From contig CAVPVW010000005.1 of the NCBI GenBank assembly GCA_963709295.1, forward strand, positions 1 to 64,000: a stretch of 64,000 nucleotides of DNA, read 5' to 3'. The translations under genes were made by a program, and so were the position numbers. Under the pieces are notes generated by a model. The model was given only the letters and a program-made list of their open reading frames with translations. It did not search any database and had not been told where the DNA came from. Below are positions 17,226 through 26,237 of the stretch, one piece after another; position 1 is the stretch's first letter, and each line of letters starts with the position of its first letter. The stretch comes from JBGPQJ01 sp963709295 (lineage in GTDB: Bacteria; Chloroflexota; Anaerolineae; Anaerolineales; Villigracilaceae).

Positions 17226-19997
17226 ATGAAAACCAGCACCGGTAAATTAAATCCATTGGTTACTCTTCGACAGACCAAACTGCACCGGCCGCACTCCACG
17301 CGGTACCTCGTTGTGCGTCACCGGTTGTGGGAGAAGCTTGATAAAGGAAAAGCCCACCCGCTGCTTCTGGTCTGTGCTCCGGCAGGTTATGGAAAGACCA
17401 CCCTGGTCAGCTCGTGGATCGAGAACATGCAGGCGGGTGGAAAACAACGATTCGCCTCCACACCTGCAGCGTGGCTGTCGCTGGATGAAAGTGACAGTGA
17501 TGTCTTGTTGTTTTTAGAGTATCTGATCGCTGCTCTGCGGACGATCTTTGAAGGCGCTTGCGAGCAAACCCTCGCTCTCATTCTTTCCCCGCAACGTCCA
17601 TCCCTGAAAGTGATCACGACCTCCTTGATCAATGAGATAGATCAGCTTCCTGGAAGCTTTATTTTGGTTCTGGACGACTATCAAAACATACAGGGTCAGG
17701 CTGTCCACGACCTGCTTGATGAATTGCTGCAATATTCCTCCCCTCTCCTACATCTGGTGCTGATCTCACGCGTTGATCCTCCATTGACCCTGGCAAGACT
17801 GCGAGCCAATGACAAGCTCACCGAGATTCGCAGCCGGGACTTACGTTTCGTAAAAGATGAGGCGACTGCTTATTTGAGTGAAACTCTGGAAATTACACTC
17901 AGCGATTCCGCAATGACAAAGTTGCAGGAACGCCTGGAAGGTTGGATTGCCGGACTTAGGCTGGCAGCCCTTTCGCTAAGGACTGCAGACGATGCCAATA
18001 ATGCTATTACAAACCTGGCGGGTGACGACACCAACGTAACGGACTACCTGGCGGATGAGGTCCTTTCGCGCCAGCTGCCTGCCATCCAGACTTTTTTGCT
18101 CAAGACATCCATCCTCGATCAATTCAACGTTGGCCTCTGCGAAGCCGTTGTCGGGGAGAGTGACCCGGCATGGAGTGTGGCAACCTGTATCGAATGGTTG
18201 AATAGGATGGAACTGTTCATTATCCCTCTGGATGACCGCATGCAGTGGTACCGCTACCATCATCTTTTCCAGGATTTGCTCCAGAAAAGAATGAGGGCTG
18301 GGTCAGGAGATGAAACCAAGAAAGTTCTGCATCAGAGAGCTTCCGCCTGGTTTGAGAAGCAGGGCATGCTGGATGAAGCCATCCAGCATGCCCTGGAAGC
18401 CGGCGACCTTGACCTGGCGGCCCAATTGATGGAGCAAGGGCTGAATGATGTTCTCAACCGCGAAGATCGACTGACACTTGAGCGATGGTTGCGTCTGTTA
18501 CCCGAAGAATATATTCAAAAACGACCCTCCCTGTTGATGATCAAGGCTTGGTTTTTACTGCTTACTTGGCAGCTTGGTTCATTGTCAGAGGTCGTCAGAC
18601 AAGGGGCGGAGCTCACTAACACCGTTGGCGCTGTGCAGAATGAGCAAGCTTTGATTATCCTGCGTGGGCAAATGGCAGCCTTCCGTGCCCAGGAATTTTA
18701 TTTATCGAATCAACCCATCCAGGCATTGGAGTACTGCCGGGAGGGAATAGCGATCCTGCCCCGAACCTGGCTTTTTGTACACGGCGTAATCATTCTGTAT
18801 TTAGGCTTGAGTATGCAAGCTGCAGGTCAGAGCCAGGCTGCCGAGCGTCAACTTTTCGATATATATGAAAATTATGACAATAAGACGGATGGCTACGCCA
18901 TGGAAATCCTGCTCTCTTTAAATTTTATTAAGTTGACCGATGGCAATCTCGAGCAGACCCGGCAGGTAGCTCATATAATGCTTCAGCAGGCCACCCGTGG
19001 CAATCTCCCACTCTCAAGAACCTGGGGTAATTATTTTCTTGGGCTGGTGAAATACCAATGGGATGAATTTGATTCTGCCGAGAAGTATCTTTCAGAGATT
19101 GTCGATAACCGATTTAACGCCCAACCACTCACCATCCGAAATGCCTTGACAATTCTTGCCCGATTGAATCAAGCCAGGGGCAGGAGCTCTGAAGCATGGC
19201 AGACCCTGGAGGTCCTTTCCCAGTATGATTTTGATCGGCTCGGATATGAGACTGATGAAACCATCTCCCTACGAGCCAGGCTGGGCTTTCTGCAAGGAAA
19301 AATGGATGACGCTTTTCGTTGGGCAGATTCAATCACTTCATCGCCTCCAGAACAGGCCTTATTATGGCCGGAAAATCTGCATGCGACCAAGGCGCAGATC
19401 CTCATCGCAAGAGGCAATAAAAGTGACCTGAAGACAGCATTATCGATCCTCGATAGTCTCTACGAAATGGCTGACCGGACTTACAATACGCGTTTCAAAA
19501 TAGAGACCATGGCTCTACGTGCCATGGCATTGGACGCTATGGGCAGGGCACGTAAAGCGGAGACAGAGTTGAAGCAATCTCTGGATCTTGCGCAACCGGG
19601 TGGATTTATCAGGGTTTTCGTCGATCTCGGTCAACAATTGCAAGTTATCTTAAAACGACTTGAGAAGCGTAGTCCGAACAATGAGTATATTCAGCGTATC
19701 CTTTCAACCTTTATGGAGGATCAGCGTATCAAGACCAGCAGCAATAACCAATTGCTGTCTGCTCCCGGTTCAGCACAAAATTATCCTGCAGCCAATGACT
19801 TGTTGACCGCTCGAGAGATGGATGTCCTCATCCTCCTGCGTGAGCCCTTAAGCAACAAGGAAATTGCCAGCAAACTTTACCTATCCCCGTCAACCGTAAA
19901 ACGACACACGATTAATCTTTACGGCAAGCTTGGAGTCCATTCACGCCGGGAAGCTGTCGCGACGGCCATTAAATTGGGTATCTTCCCACCTAATTGA
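17226..19997 (+). CDS. MalT-like LuxR-family ATP-dependent transcriptional regulator
   Basis: This 923-residue STAND-type regulator has an N-terminal P-loop (AGYGKTTL, Lys57), Walker B (FILVLDDYQNI), a winged-helix part (YRYHHLFQDLLQKRM), a TPR-like helical sensor region (about 380-830) and a C-terminal LuxR HTH (LTAREMDVLILL, NKEIASKLYLSPSTVKRH). By analogy with MalT it should bind ATP and an inducer and then activate promoters. Two small genes directly downstream carry identical palindromes at the same distance from a -10 box, making them candidate targets. The inducer is unknown. Confidence 0.93.
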   Translation: MKTSTGKLNPLVTLRQTKLHRPHSTRYLVVRHRLWEKLDKGKAHPLLLVCAPAGYGKTTLVSSWIENMQAGGKQRFASTPAAWLSLDESDSDVLLFLEYLIAALRTIFEGACEQTLALILSPQRPSLKVITTSLINEIDQLPGSFILVLDDYQNIQGQAVHDLLDELLQYSSPLLHLVLISRVDPPLTLARLRANDKLTEIRSRDLRFVKDEATAYLSETLEITLSDSAMTKLQERLEGWIAGLRLAALSLRTADDANNAITNLAGDDTNVTDYLADEVLSRQLPAIQTFLLKTSILDQFNVGLCEAVVGESDPAWSVATCIEWLNRMELFIIPLDDRMQWYRYHHLFQDLLQKRMRAGSGDETKKVLHQRASAWFEKQGMLDEAIQHALEAGDLDLAAQLMEQGLNDVLNREDRLTLERWLRLLPEEYIQKRPSLLMIKAWFLLLTWQLGSLSEVVRQGAELTNTVGAVQNEQALIILRGQMAAFRAQEFYLSNQPIQALEYCREGIAILPRTWLFVHGVIILYLGLSMQAAGQSQAAERQLFDIYENYDNKTDGYAMEILLSLNFIKLTDGNLEQTRQVAHIMLQQATRGNLPLSRTWGNYFLGLVKYQWDEFDSAEKYLSEIVDNRFNAQPLTIRNALTILARLNQARGRSSEAWQTLEVLSQYDFDRLGYETDETISLRARLGFLQGKMDDAFRWADSITSSPPEQALLWPENLHATKAQILIARGNKSDLKTALSILDSLYEMADRTYNTRFKIETMALRAMALDAMGRARKAETELKQSLDLAQPGGFIRVFVDLGQQLQVILKRLEKRSPNNEYIQRILSTFMEDQRIKTSSNNQLLSAPGSAQNYPAANDLLTAREMDVLILLREPLSNKEIASKLYLSPSTVKRHTINLYGKLGVHSRREAVATAIKLGIFPPN

Positions 19998-20035
19998 CGC
20001 TGTTTTTTCCACTTTTGCTTGCCCTCCAGCAACTT

Positions 20036-20093
20036 ATCACACCCCGATTACACCCTCGGGGTGGTTCTGCTAATTATTATCTCCTACTATACT
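20036..20093 (+). promoter_or_regulatory. Palindrome plus -10 box, copy 1
   Basis: A 31-base stretch (20036-20066) contains CACCCCGA-N8-TCGGGGTG. The -10 box TATACT lies at 20088-20093, 52 bases after the stretch begins. The same 31 bases recur at 20891-20921 with TATACT at the same 52-base offset. It could be an activator site, a terminator of the upstream regulator gene, or both. Confidence 0.55.
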
Positions 20094-20157
20094 AAAATTG
20101 CTTTGGCAAAAAAACCAATAACCAAGCGTATTTCAGTTATTAAAAAGGAGAATGAAG

Positions 20158-20541
20158 ATGAAACAAAATAGTAGTGGAGGATGTTTAACTGCATTCGCTG
20201 TCGGTTTTTCCCGTTTTTTCCTGATCTTCGCGTGGCTTGCCCGGCCGATCGCCTTTGATCGGGCCTTTGGCGGTTTAGGCGGTTCGTGGATACTCCCCTG
20301 CATTGGGATTATGATCCTGCCCTTCACGACATTGATGTACGTGATCATGTCGACCAGCGGCCCCGGTATGACTGGAAGTATTCAGGGTCTCGACTGGTTG
20401 TGGTTGGGCCTTGCAGTGGCTGTTGATGTCGCCGGCGCCGGCGCTGCTGGAGCTGCCAACCGTGACAGAGTCCCCCAGGGATACCCGGGTGCACTGCCTC
20501 CGGAACCCCCCGCAACCCCGTCGGCTGCCCCCAAGCCGTAA
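20158..20541 (+). CDS. Small membrane protein with Pro/Ala-rich tail
   Basis: The start at 20158 is preferred to an ATG six bases earlier because AAGGAG lies 7 bases upstream. The 127-residue product has two to three hydrophobic segments (FAVGFSRFFLIFAWLARPI, SWILPCIGIMILPFTTLMYV, LDWLWLGLAVAVDVAGA) and a low-complexity tail ending PPATPSAAPKP. I recognise no characterised family. It follows the MalT-like regulator and a palindrome/-10 unit shared with the next gene, so it may be a target of that regulator. Confidence 0.72.
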   Translation: MKQNSSGGCLTAFAVGFSRFFLIFAWLARPIAFDRAFGGLGGSWILPCIGIMILPFTTLMYVIMSTSGPGMTGSIQGLDWLWLGLAVAVDVAGAGAAGAANRDRVPQGYPGALPPEPPATPSAAPKP

Positions 20542-20623
20542 TGTAACCGGGATTGGAAACAAATCCACCAGAATCCCCGACAGTTATCCAGAGGTAAATC
20601 TGGCGGAATGACACGAAAAAATT

Positions 20624-20670
20624 ATCCCTCTCTAGCCATACAGTTTTTGTCCGTGTGGCTGGAGAGGGAT
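20624..20670 (-). terminator. 18-bp hairpin with T run on the reverse side
   Basis: The arms at 20624-20641 and 20653-20670 pair over 18 positions with two G-T wobbles and an 11-base loop. On the reverse strand the stem is followed by AATTTTTTC, the form of a terminator, but no reverse-strand gene is recognised upstream. It might end an unannotated RNA or be a mobile-element remnant. Confidence 0.5.
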
Positions 20671-20890
20671 TCTAGAACGATTTCTCTAGCGCTAGCTTGG
20701 TACCAGATACGGGCTCGCCTATCCATGGATCATCAGCGCGATTCGCGACCGTCTGGGCGACTTGGAAGAAGTCGAGCTTTGCTACATGGTTCCCTGTTTG
20801 CATGCGCAAAGGCTCCAGGCACGTGGAAGCTTGTTAACTGCCGCTTGAGCCAACGTGTCTATCTGCTACGCAACACACATCTTGCGCCCA

Positions 20891-20948
20891 ATCACACCCC
20901 GATTACACCCTCGGGGTGGTTTTTATTATCACGATCTGCCACTATACT
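20891..20948 (+). promoter_or_regulatory. Palindrome plus -10 box, copy 2
   Basis: Bases 20891-20921 are identical to 20036-20066 and include CACCCCGA-N8-TCGGGGTG. TATACT lies at 20943-20948, again 52 bases after the stretch begins. The next start codon is at 20958, so a transcript beginning about 7 bases after the -10 box would be almost leaderless. Confidence 0.55.
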
Positions 20949-20957
20949 GGAAATACC

Positions 20958-21233
20958 ATGGATGCGAATTCAAATATTCAAGTGCCCTTTGATTCACGTG
21001 TATCGTACCGTATTCAGGTCCAAGGCTCAATTAATCCCAGTTGGTCCGACCGTCTGCAAGGCATGGCTATCAGTCAAGCTGCCTCCGAAAGCGGGCTTGT
21101 CGTGACCACATTGACCGGAGAACTGCCCGACCAGACCGCCCTGGCAGGTGTATTCAACACACTCCACGAACTGCATCTATCGGTGCTGTCAGTGGAATGT
21201 TTAAATTCAAGTAAAATTAATGGGTTAGGCTAA
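20958..21233 (+). CDS. Small conserved-type protein with WSDRL motif, function unknown
   Basis: A 91-residue protein (VSYRIQVQGSINPSWSDRL, TTLTGELPDQTALAGVFNTL, ELHLSVLSVE). This pattern belongs to a small soluble family I associate with Chloroflexota-type genomes; no function is known to me. The ATG at 20958 is used because upstream in-frame codons fall inside the repeat and promoter. No good ribosome-binding site is seen, which fits a leaderless transcript. It ends 47 bases before the YfcC-type transporter gene. Confidence 0.78.
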   Translation: MDANSNIQVPFDSRVSYRIQVQGSINPSWSDRLQGMAISQAASESGLVVTTLTGELPDQTALAGVFNTLHELHLSVLSVECLNSSKINGLG

Positions 21234-21280
21234 TAGGTCATGAACTAGCCAAAATCCCAAGTAATAAGGAGTATCTCACG

Positions 21281-22762
21281 ATGACTACAGAACAAGGCAA
21301 GAAGAAATTCAAGTTCCCAACCGCATTCACCATCCTGGTGCTCATCACGTTCGTGGTGGCCGTCCTGACCCGGGTTATCCCGGCGGGGCAATACGACTAT
21401 GATGAGAATGGCTCTCCCATCCCGGGTTCCTATCATCCCGTTGAGGCGAATCCCCAGTATTGGCGCGCTGCGATCGCAGCCCCCATCAACGGTATGTACG
21501 GCGTGCAGGACGAGACCGGATTCATCAACATCTATAACAGCGGTGACCTGTACGGCGCCATCGACGTGGCGTTGTTCATCCTGCTCATCGGCGGCTTTCT
21601 TGGCGTGACCATGAAGACCGGGGCGATCGACGCCGGAATCACTGCCGTTGTGAAGAAGCTCGGTCAGAAAGGCCGTGTCCTGATCACGGTGCTGATGCTC
21701 ATCTTCGCCGCCGGTGGGACCAGCTACGGCATGGCGGAGGAATCGCTCGCCTTTTATCCCCTGATCATTGCCGCGATGATCGCGCTGGGCTATGATGCCC
21801 TCTCCGCGGTGGCGTTGATCATGTTGGGCGCAGGCATCGGCACGTTGGGCTCCACGATCAATCCATTCTCTGTTGGCATTGCCACCGGCATCGCCGGCAT
21901 CCCTCTGGCGGAAGGCATCATTTACCGCATCGTCATCCTGATTGTTGGGACGATTCTGGGTATCTGGTTTGTCATGAGGTATGCAGAGAAAGTGCGGAAA
22001 GACCCCACCAAGTCGCTTGTGGCGGATATGAAGGAAGCCAACGAGAAGCACTTCCTGGGGAACAGGGATTCGAGCGCAGCACCCGAGCTGACCGGAAATC
22101 GCAAGCTCGTCCTGACACTCTTCCTGCTTTCTTTCGTGGCCATGGTGATCGGCGTCATCCCCTGGTCGGATCTTGGAATTAATGCCATCGCCACACGCTG
22201 GTGGTGGTTCGGCGAGCTCTCCGTGCTGTTCCTGGTCATGGGCGTCGTGATCGGTTTCGTTGGGAAGTTAGGTGAAGAGGGTACGGTCAATGCCTTTGTT
22301 GATGGCGCCCGCGATATGCTGGGTGTGGCGCTGGTCGTGGCTGTAGCGCGTGGTATCTCGGTGATCATGACCAACGGCCTGATCATCGATACAGTATTGT
22401 ACTGGTGTGAATCAGCGCTGGCAGGGTTGACCTCGGTGGCGTTCATCAATACCATCTACCTGCTCTACATCCCCTTGTCGTTCCTGATCCCCTCCTCTTC
22501 GGGGCTGGCTACCGTGACCATGCCCATTATGGCTCCTTTGGGGAGCTTTGCCGGAATTCCAGAGCACCTCATTGTCACAGCCTACTCTTCCGCATCCGGC
22601 CTGGTTGCCCTCATCACGCCGACCTTTGCCGTGGTAACGGGTGGTTTGGCGATCGGCCGCATCAGTTTCGCGGTATGGTGGAAATGGGTGGCGTTGTTGG
22701 TTCTCCTGTTGGCCGTGGTGAGCATGGTCGTGTTGTCGATTGGCGCTGTTGTCGGCGTCTAG
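21281..22762 (+). CDS. YfcC-family membrane transporter (arginine/ornithine-type)
   Basis: This 493-residue, roughly 12-helix protein has family landmarks FTILVLITFVVAVLTRVIPA, GGTSYGMAEESLAFYPL, TLGSTINPFSVGIATG and FLIPSSSGLATVTMPIMAP. The YfcC/DcuC-like family moves dicarboxylates, amino acids or peptides across the inner membrane and often lies with arginine deiminase genes. Here arcB, arcC and arcA follow within 10 kb on the same strand, so arginine uptake or arginine/ornithine exchange is the likely job (inference). AAGGAG precedes the start, and a terminator follows. Confidence 0.9.
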   Translation: MTTEQGKKKFKFPTAFTILVLITFVVAVLTRVIPAGQYDYDENGSPIPGSYHPVEANPQYWRAAIAAPINGMYGVQDETGFINIYNSGDLYGAIDVALFILLIGGFLGVTMKTGAIDAGITAVVKKLGQKGRVLITVLMLIFAAGGTSYGMAEESLAFYPLIIAAMIALGYDALSAVALIMLGAGIGTLGSTINPFSVGIATGIAGIPLAEGIIYRIVILIVGTILGIWFVMRYAEKVRKDPTKSLVADMKEANEKHFLGNRDSSAAPELTGNRKLVLTLFLLSFVAMVIGVIPWSDLGINAIATRWWWFGELSVLFLVMGVVIGFVGKLGEEGTVNAFVDGARDMLGVALVVAVARGISVIMTNGLIIDTVLYWCESALAGLTSVAFINTIYLLYIPLSFLIPSSSGLATVTMPIMAPLGSFAGIPEHLIVTAYSSASGLVALITPTFAVVTGGLAIGRISFAVWWKWVALLVLLLAVVSMVVLSIGAVVGV

Positions 22763-22781
22763 CAAATCAGCTTACTACTAA

Positions 22782-22820
22782 GGGGTGAGGCTGATCCTTT
22801 GGCCTCGCCCCATTCATTTT
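22782..22820 (+). terminator. Terminator after the YfcC-type gene
   Basis: GGGGTGAGGC pairs with GCCTCGCCCC (one G-T wobble), followed by ATTCATTTT. Confidence 0.75.
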
Positions 22821-22890
22821 AGAAACCCAAATAGATCATGAATTAAAAAATGTCTTTGGTTTGCAGGCCTCGGCTGGAAAGAAATCGGAC

Positions 22891-23418
22891 ATGAATAAAC
22901 AAAAGAGAACTGCAGCGATTGTCCTGGGTGTTTTGGTGCTATTCCTGGTTGCATTGGTGGTGTTCATGTTGATTTCTGCGGGTCGATCTGATGGCGAGGA
23001 AACCGCGCCTCCCGCGCCGACCAGTACTCAAGTTCCACCCACATCGACGACCGCCCAGGATGCTGATGCCGCCATCCAGAACATCATTTGGCAATGGACT
23101 CTGCTCAAGGACCAGGGTGCTGTGACCACAGTGCCCAACCCGGGAAGTTACACCCTCATCTTTTATCCGGTTGAAACTTTTTCCGGCACGGCGGATTGCA
23201 ATAGCATTTCCGGCACATACTCCTCTCGAAATGGTTTTTCGGTAAAAGTACAAACCTCCACCATGGCCTATTGTGGTGAAAACTCTTTGGATACTTTGTA
23301 TCTCTCAATTTTGGAAGATGTGGTTGCCGGCGGTCCGGATGGGGCTGGAGGATTTGCCCTGGAGACCGCAGGAGGCGCACAGCGCATGGAATTCAAGAAT
23401 GGCGGCACAGCGCCCTAA
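22891..23418 (+). CDS. Membrane-anchored META-domain protein
   Basis: The ATG at 22891 gives 175 residues: one N-terminal helix (TAAIVLGVLVLFLVALVVFML), a Thr/Pro-rich linker and an exported META domain (YTLIFYPVETFSGTADCN, SISGTYSS, TMAYCGENSLDTLYLSIL). Cys residues in DCNSISG and AYCGEN match the pair kept in the other META protein in this window. The META domain is shared with HslJ, and no enzymatic role is established. It stands alone between two terminated or spaced transcripts in the arginine gene block. Confidence 0.82.
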   Translation: MNKQKRTAAIVLGVLVLFLVALVVFMLISAGRSDGEETAPPAPTSTQVPPTSTTAQDADAAIQNIIWQWTLLKDQGAVTTVPNPGSYTLIFYPVETFSGTADCNSISGTYSSRNGFSVKVQTSTMAYCGENSLDTLYLSILEDVVAGGPDGAGGFALETAGGAQRMEFKNGGTAP

Positions 23419-23500
23419 ATAGCTGTGTACGATGAGGTTTTTCAATCCAAAATATCACTGGATAACCACATAAAGAAAATTAAAAAAAAGGAGATCCAAA

Positions 23501-24502
23501 ATGGCATACAACTTACGCAATCGCAACTTTCTCAAAGAGCTCGACTTTACCCCTGACGAACTCAAATTCCTTCTGAAGCTTTCTGCCGACCTCAAGGCTG
23601 CCAAGTACGGCGGCTATGAGCAGCAGAAGTTGAAGGGCAAGAACATCGCACTGATCTTCGAAAAGACATCCACCCGCACCCGCTGCGCTTTCGAAGTGGC
23701 AGCCTACGACCAGGGCGCAAATGTCACCTACCTGGGACCGTCTGGCTCGCAGATCGGTGTCAAGGAATCCATGAAGGATACTGCCCGCGTGCTGGGGCGC
23801 ATGTACGACGGCATCGAGTACCGCGGTTTTGGCCAGGAGTTGGTGGAAACTCTGGGCGAATTTGCGGGTGTACCGGTCTGGAACGGCTTGACCGACCAGT
23901 TCCATCCCACCCAGATGATCTGCGACATCCTGACCATGATGGAGCACTGCGACAAACATCTCAACGAGATCGCCTACTGCTACATGGGCGATGCCCGCTC
24001 CAACATGGGCAACTCGCTGATGGTGATGGGCTGCAAGCTGGGCATGGATGTGCGTCTGTGCTCTTCCAAGGCTTTGTGGCCTGCGGACGAATTGGTCAAG
24101 ACCTGCCGGGAGATCGCCAAAGAGACCGGCGCCCGCCTGACCCTGACCGAGAACGTGGCAGAGGGTGTCAAGGGTGTGGATTATCTGTACACCGATGTGT
24201 GGGTCTCGATGGGCGAGGCCAAGGAAATCTGGGACGAGCGCATCAAGCTGCTCAAGCCCTACCAGATCAACATGGACGTGGTTAAGAAGACCGGCAACCC
24301 CAAGGTCAAGTTCATGCACTGCCTGCCAGCTTACCACAACCGTGATACCAAGGTCGGCGAAGAGGTGTTCCAGCAAAGCGGCATGGAAAGCCTGGAAGTG
24401 ACCGAGGAAGTATTCGAATCCGACCTTTCGATCGTCTTCGCCCAGGCCGAGAACCGTATGCATACTATCAAGGCGATCATGGTCGCCACGTTGGGTGATT
24501 AG
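23501..24502 (+). CDS. arcB: Ornithine carbamoyltransferase (probably catabolic)
   Basis: The 333-residue protein has the carbamoyl-phosphate site STRTR (57-61, within FEKTSTRTRCAFE) and the ornithine/citrulline site HCLPAYHN (His273-Pro276), plus FHPTQMICDILTMMEH and YMGDARSNMGNSL. It interconverts citrulline plus phosphate with ornithine plus carbamoyl phosphate in the cytosol. Carbamate kinase and arginine deiminase on the same strand indicate the catabolic, ATP-yielding direction; an anabolic argF role cannot be excluded from sequence. AAGGAG precedes the ATG. Confidence 0.96.
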   Translation: MAYNLRNRNFLKELDFTPDELKFLLKLSADLKAAKYGGYEQQKLKGKNIALIFEKTSTRTRCAFEVAAYDQGANVTYLGPSGSQIGVKESMKDTARVLGRMYDGIEYRGFGQELVETLGEFAGVPVWNGLTDQFHPTQMICDILTMMEHCDKHLNEIAYCYMGDARSNMGNSLMVMGCKLGMDVRLCSSKALWPADELVKTCREIAKETGARLTLTENVAEGVKGVDYLYTDVWVSMGEAKEIWDERIKLLKPYQINMDVVKKTGNPKVKFMHCLPAYHNRDTKVGEEVFQQSGMESLEVTEEVFESDLSIVFAQAENRMHTIKAIMVATLGD

Positions 24503-24576
24503 CTGCAATCACAGGTGCGATATCAACTTGGATTTTGATATCGCACCTGAAAATTTTCTAAGCAAGGAGACTAGCC

Positions 24577-25170
24577 ATGTTACGTAGAGGTGGTGGCCTG
24601 GCAAAAACAAATGCCATGATTGGCCCGGCCGGAGGTCAGCCTGCTCAGCAAGGTGGAGGCCCACAGGCGCCTACTGGCGTCAATCGCTATATCATGCGCC
24701 AGCGTGTATTCGCGTTGGGGCAGGATTTCAATATCAATAATTCCGCCGGTCAGCCGGTCTTCAAGATCGACGGGAAAGTCCGCATGGTGAAGGAGTCCTT
24801 GAAATTCCACGACATGCAGGGCAAACTGCTGTATCAACTGGATGAGAAAGTACTTCGCATCCGGGAATCGTTCGATATTCTTAATCCCGATGGAACGCTG
24901 GCCGCCAAGGTGCATAATGCCATCGTCGACCCGCTGCGGGAGCGGTTTACGATCGAGATCCCCGGCAAGGAAAATCTTGTGACGATGGGCAAGGTCATCT
25001 GGGCGCAATATGACATCCTGCGCGGGAACAAACCGGTTGGCAAGATATCCAAGGCTTTCTCCTGGATTGGCCGCGACCAGTATGTGGTGGACGTCCTGCA
25101 GGGCGAGAACGACTGCCTGATTTTGGCGATCACAGTGGTCATCGACATGATGGTCAGCAACGGGAGATAA
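24577..25170 (+). CDS. LURP-one-related (YxjI/Tubby-like) protein
   Basis: After a Gly/Gln-rich head, the 197-residue protein has the repeated beta pattern of LURP-one-related proteins: YIMRQRVFALGQDFNI, GQPVFKIDGKV, KESLKFHDMQGKLLYQLDEK, VHNAIVDPLRERFTI. This family has a Tubby/scramblase-like barrel; its role in bacteria is unclear, with lipid binding proposed for relatives. GGAG precedes the start. The following gene begins two bases after its stop, so the two are probably co-translated. Confidence 0.83.
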   Translation: MLRRGGGLAKTNAMIGPAGGQPAQQGGGPQAPTGVNRYIMRQRVFALGQDFNINNSAGQPVFKIDGKVRMVKESLKFHDMQGKLLYQLDEKVLRIRESFDILNPDGTLAAKVHNAIVDPLRERFTIEIPGKENLVTMGKVIWAQYDILRGNKPVGKISKAFSWIGRDQYVVDVLQGENDCLILAITVVIDMMVSNGR

Positions 25171-25172
25171 CC

Positions 25173-26093
25173 ATGGCTACGAAAAAGACAACCAAACCCG
25201 TAAAGAGCAAGAAAGCTGTAAAAAAGAGCACCAAACCGGCCAAGACGACCAAATCGACCAAGGTGGCCAAGCCGGCGAAGACTTCCAATTTGCCGATGCT
25301 GAAAGTCGGTCCCGTCCAGGTCATGGTGTTTGGCTTCGACCGCACTGACCAGTTCCGCGGAGAAGTGCTCGAGGAACTGGCCAATTTACGCGGACGAGGG
25401 CTGATCCGTCTTATAGACTTGTTCGTGGCGATGAAGGATAAAACTGGCGATGTCCTCGCCGTCGAGCTCAACGACCTGACGAAGAAGGAATCCGTTAAAT
25501 TTGGCAAGGTGGTTGGGAAATTGCTTGGGAAGAAAAAGATAACCACCGGCGAAGCTGCTGCTGTGGTGGTGGAACGAACACTGGCAGCCGCCTCCCATTC
25601 CGTCGGGCTGGATTACCGTGGAATAGGCCAGATCGTGAAGGATATGAAGCCGGGGAAGGCGTTCGGGATTTTGATGATCGAACATGTCTGGGCGATCCCG
25701 CTGCGTAATGCGGTCCGCCGTGCGGGCGGCATTCCCCTTGCCCAGGGTTTTCTGACCCCCGAGGCTGTGATGATGGTCGGTGAGGAGTTGGAGACCATTG
25801 TGGAAGCAGAGCGCACCATCGAAGTCGCCCAGGCCGTGCAGGCTGCTGCCATCCTGGATACGCTGGCCACGCTCGAAGAAGCGGATGCCATCAAGACGGC
25901 CATAGTTGCCGACGTGGTGCGGACACTGGCCATTGCCGAGGTCATCGAAGAAGCTGCGATCCAGGATGCCCTCGAAACCCTGGAGGCTGCTGGAATGCTC
26001 GAAGACAAGTACCTGGCTGAAGCCAGGAAAGAGGAAGAGAAGAAGGCGGCAGAGGATAAGAAAATTTTCGCCGTGCCTGCTGACGCTGTCTGA
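25173..26093 (+). CDS. DUF6325/DUF1269-type protein with Lys-rich head
   Basis: The first 40 residues are Lys/Thr/Ala/Pro-rich with KPAK and KSTK repeats, like histone-H1-type tails. The core (VQVMVFGFDRTDQFRGEVL, GLIRLIDLFVAMKDKTGDV) resembles the DUF1269/DUF6325 group of small membrane-associated or putative channel proteins. A long Ala/Glu helical region follows (IEVAQAVQAAAILDTLATLE), then a charged tail. No enzymatic motif is seen. The basic head could bind DNA, RNA, polyphosphate or acidic lipid. A terminator follows. Confidence 0.75.
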   Translation: MATKKTTKPVKSKKAVKKSTKPAKTTKSTKVAKPAKTSNLPMLKVGPVQVMVFGFDRTDQFRGEVLEELANLRGRGLIRLIDLFVAMKDKTGDVLAVELNDLTKKESVKFGKVVGKLLGKKKITTGEAAAVVVERTLAAASHSVGLDYRGIGQIVKDMKPGKAFGILMIEHVWAIPLRNAVRRAGGIPLAQGFLTPEAVMMVGEELETIVEAERTIEVAQAVQAAAILDTLATLEEADAIKTAIVADVVRTLAIAEVIEEAAIQDALETLEAAGMLEDKYLAEARKEEEKKAAEDKKIFAVPADAV

Positions 26094-26103
26094 TCCATCA
26101 AAT

Positions 26104-26140
26104 ACAACGACTCGGGCTTATTAGCCTGAGTCGTTGTGTC
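26104..26140 (+). terminator. Terminator after the DUF6325-type gene
   Basis: CAACGACTC-GGGC pairs with GCCT-GAGTCGTTG around TTATTA, a 13-position stem with one G-T wobble. Only a weak T tail follows. Confidence 0.7.
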
Positions 26141-26237
26141 GAATATTCCCTAATTGGTAAACAAAACTGTAGTTTCGATCTTAACCTTTGCATTCCTCTA
26201 CGCTGGAAGCTAACGAAACCGCAACCTGCGAAAAATT

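Larger units (their letters stand above)
20542..20957. other. 416-bp gap with hairpin, palindromes and a possible coding remnant
   Basis: No convincing gene is seen. The gap holds a strong hairpin (20624-20670), a palindrome-rich stretch (about 20671-20830) and the second palindrome/-10 unit (20891-20948). One frame around 20703-20850 reads YPWIISAIRDRLGDLEEVEL and on to a stop without any start codon; it may be a decayed coding fragment. Confidence 0.4.

Noticed and set aside
20608..21105. Forward frame of 165 codons between the two small genes
   Set aside because: Runs through the hairpin, the promoter repeat and the start of the WSDRL gene; composition is not protein-like.
23513..24508. 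Long reverse reading frame opposite ornithine carbamoyltransferase
   Set aside because: His/Val/Gln-rich composition without family motifs; it is the antisense shadow of a well-supported gene.
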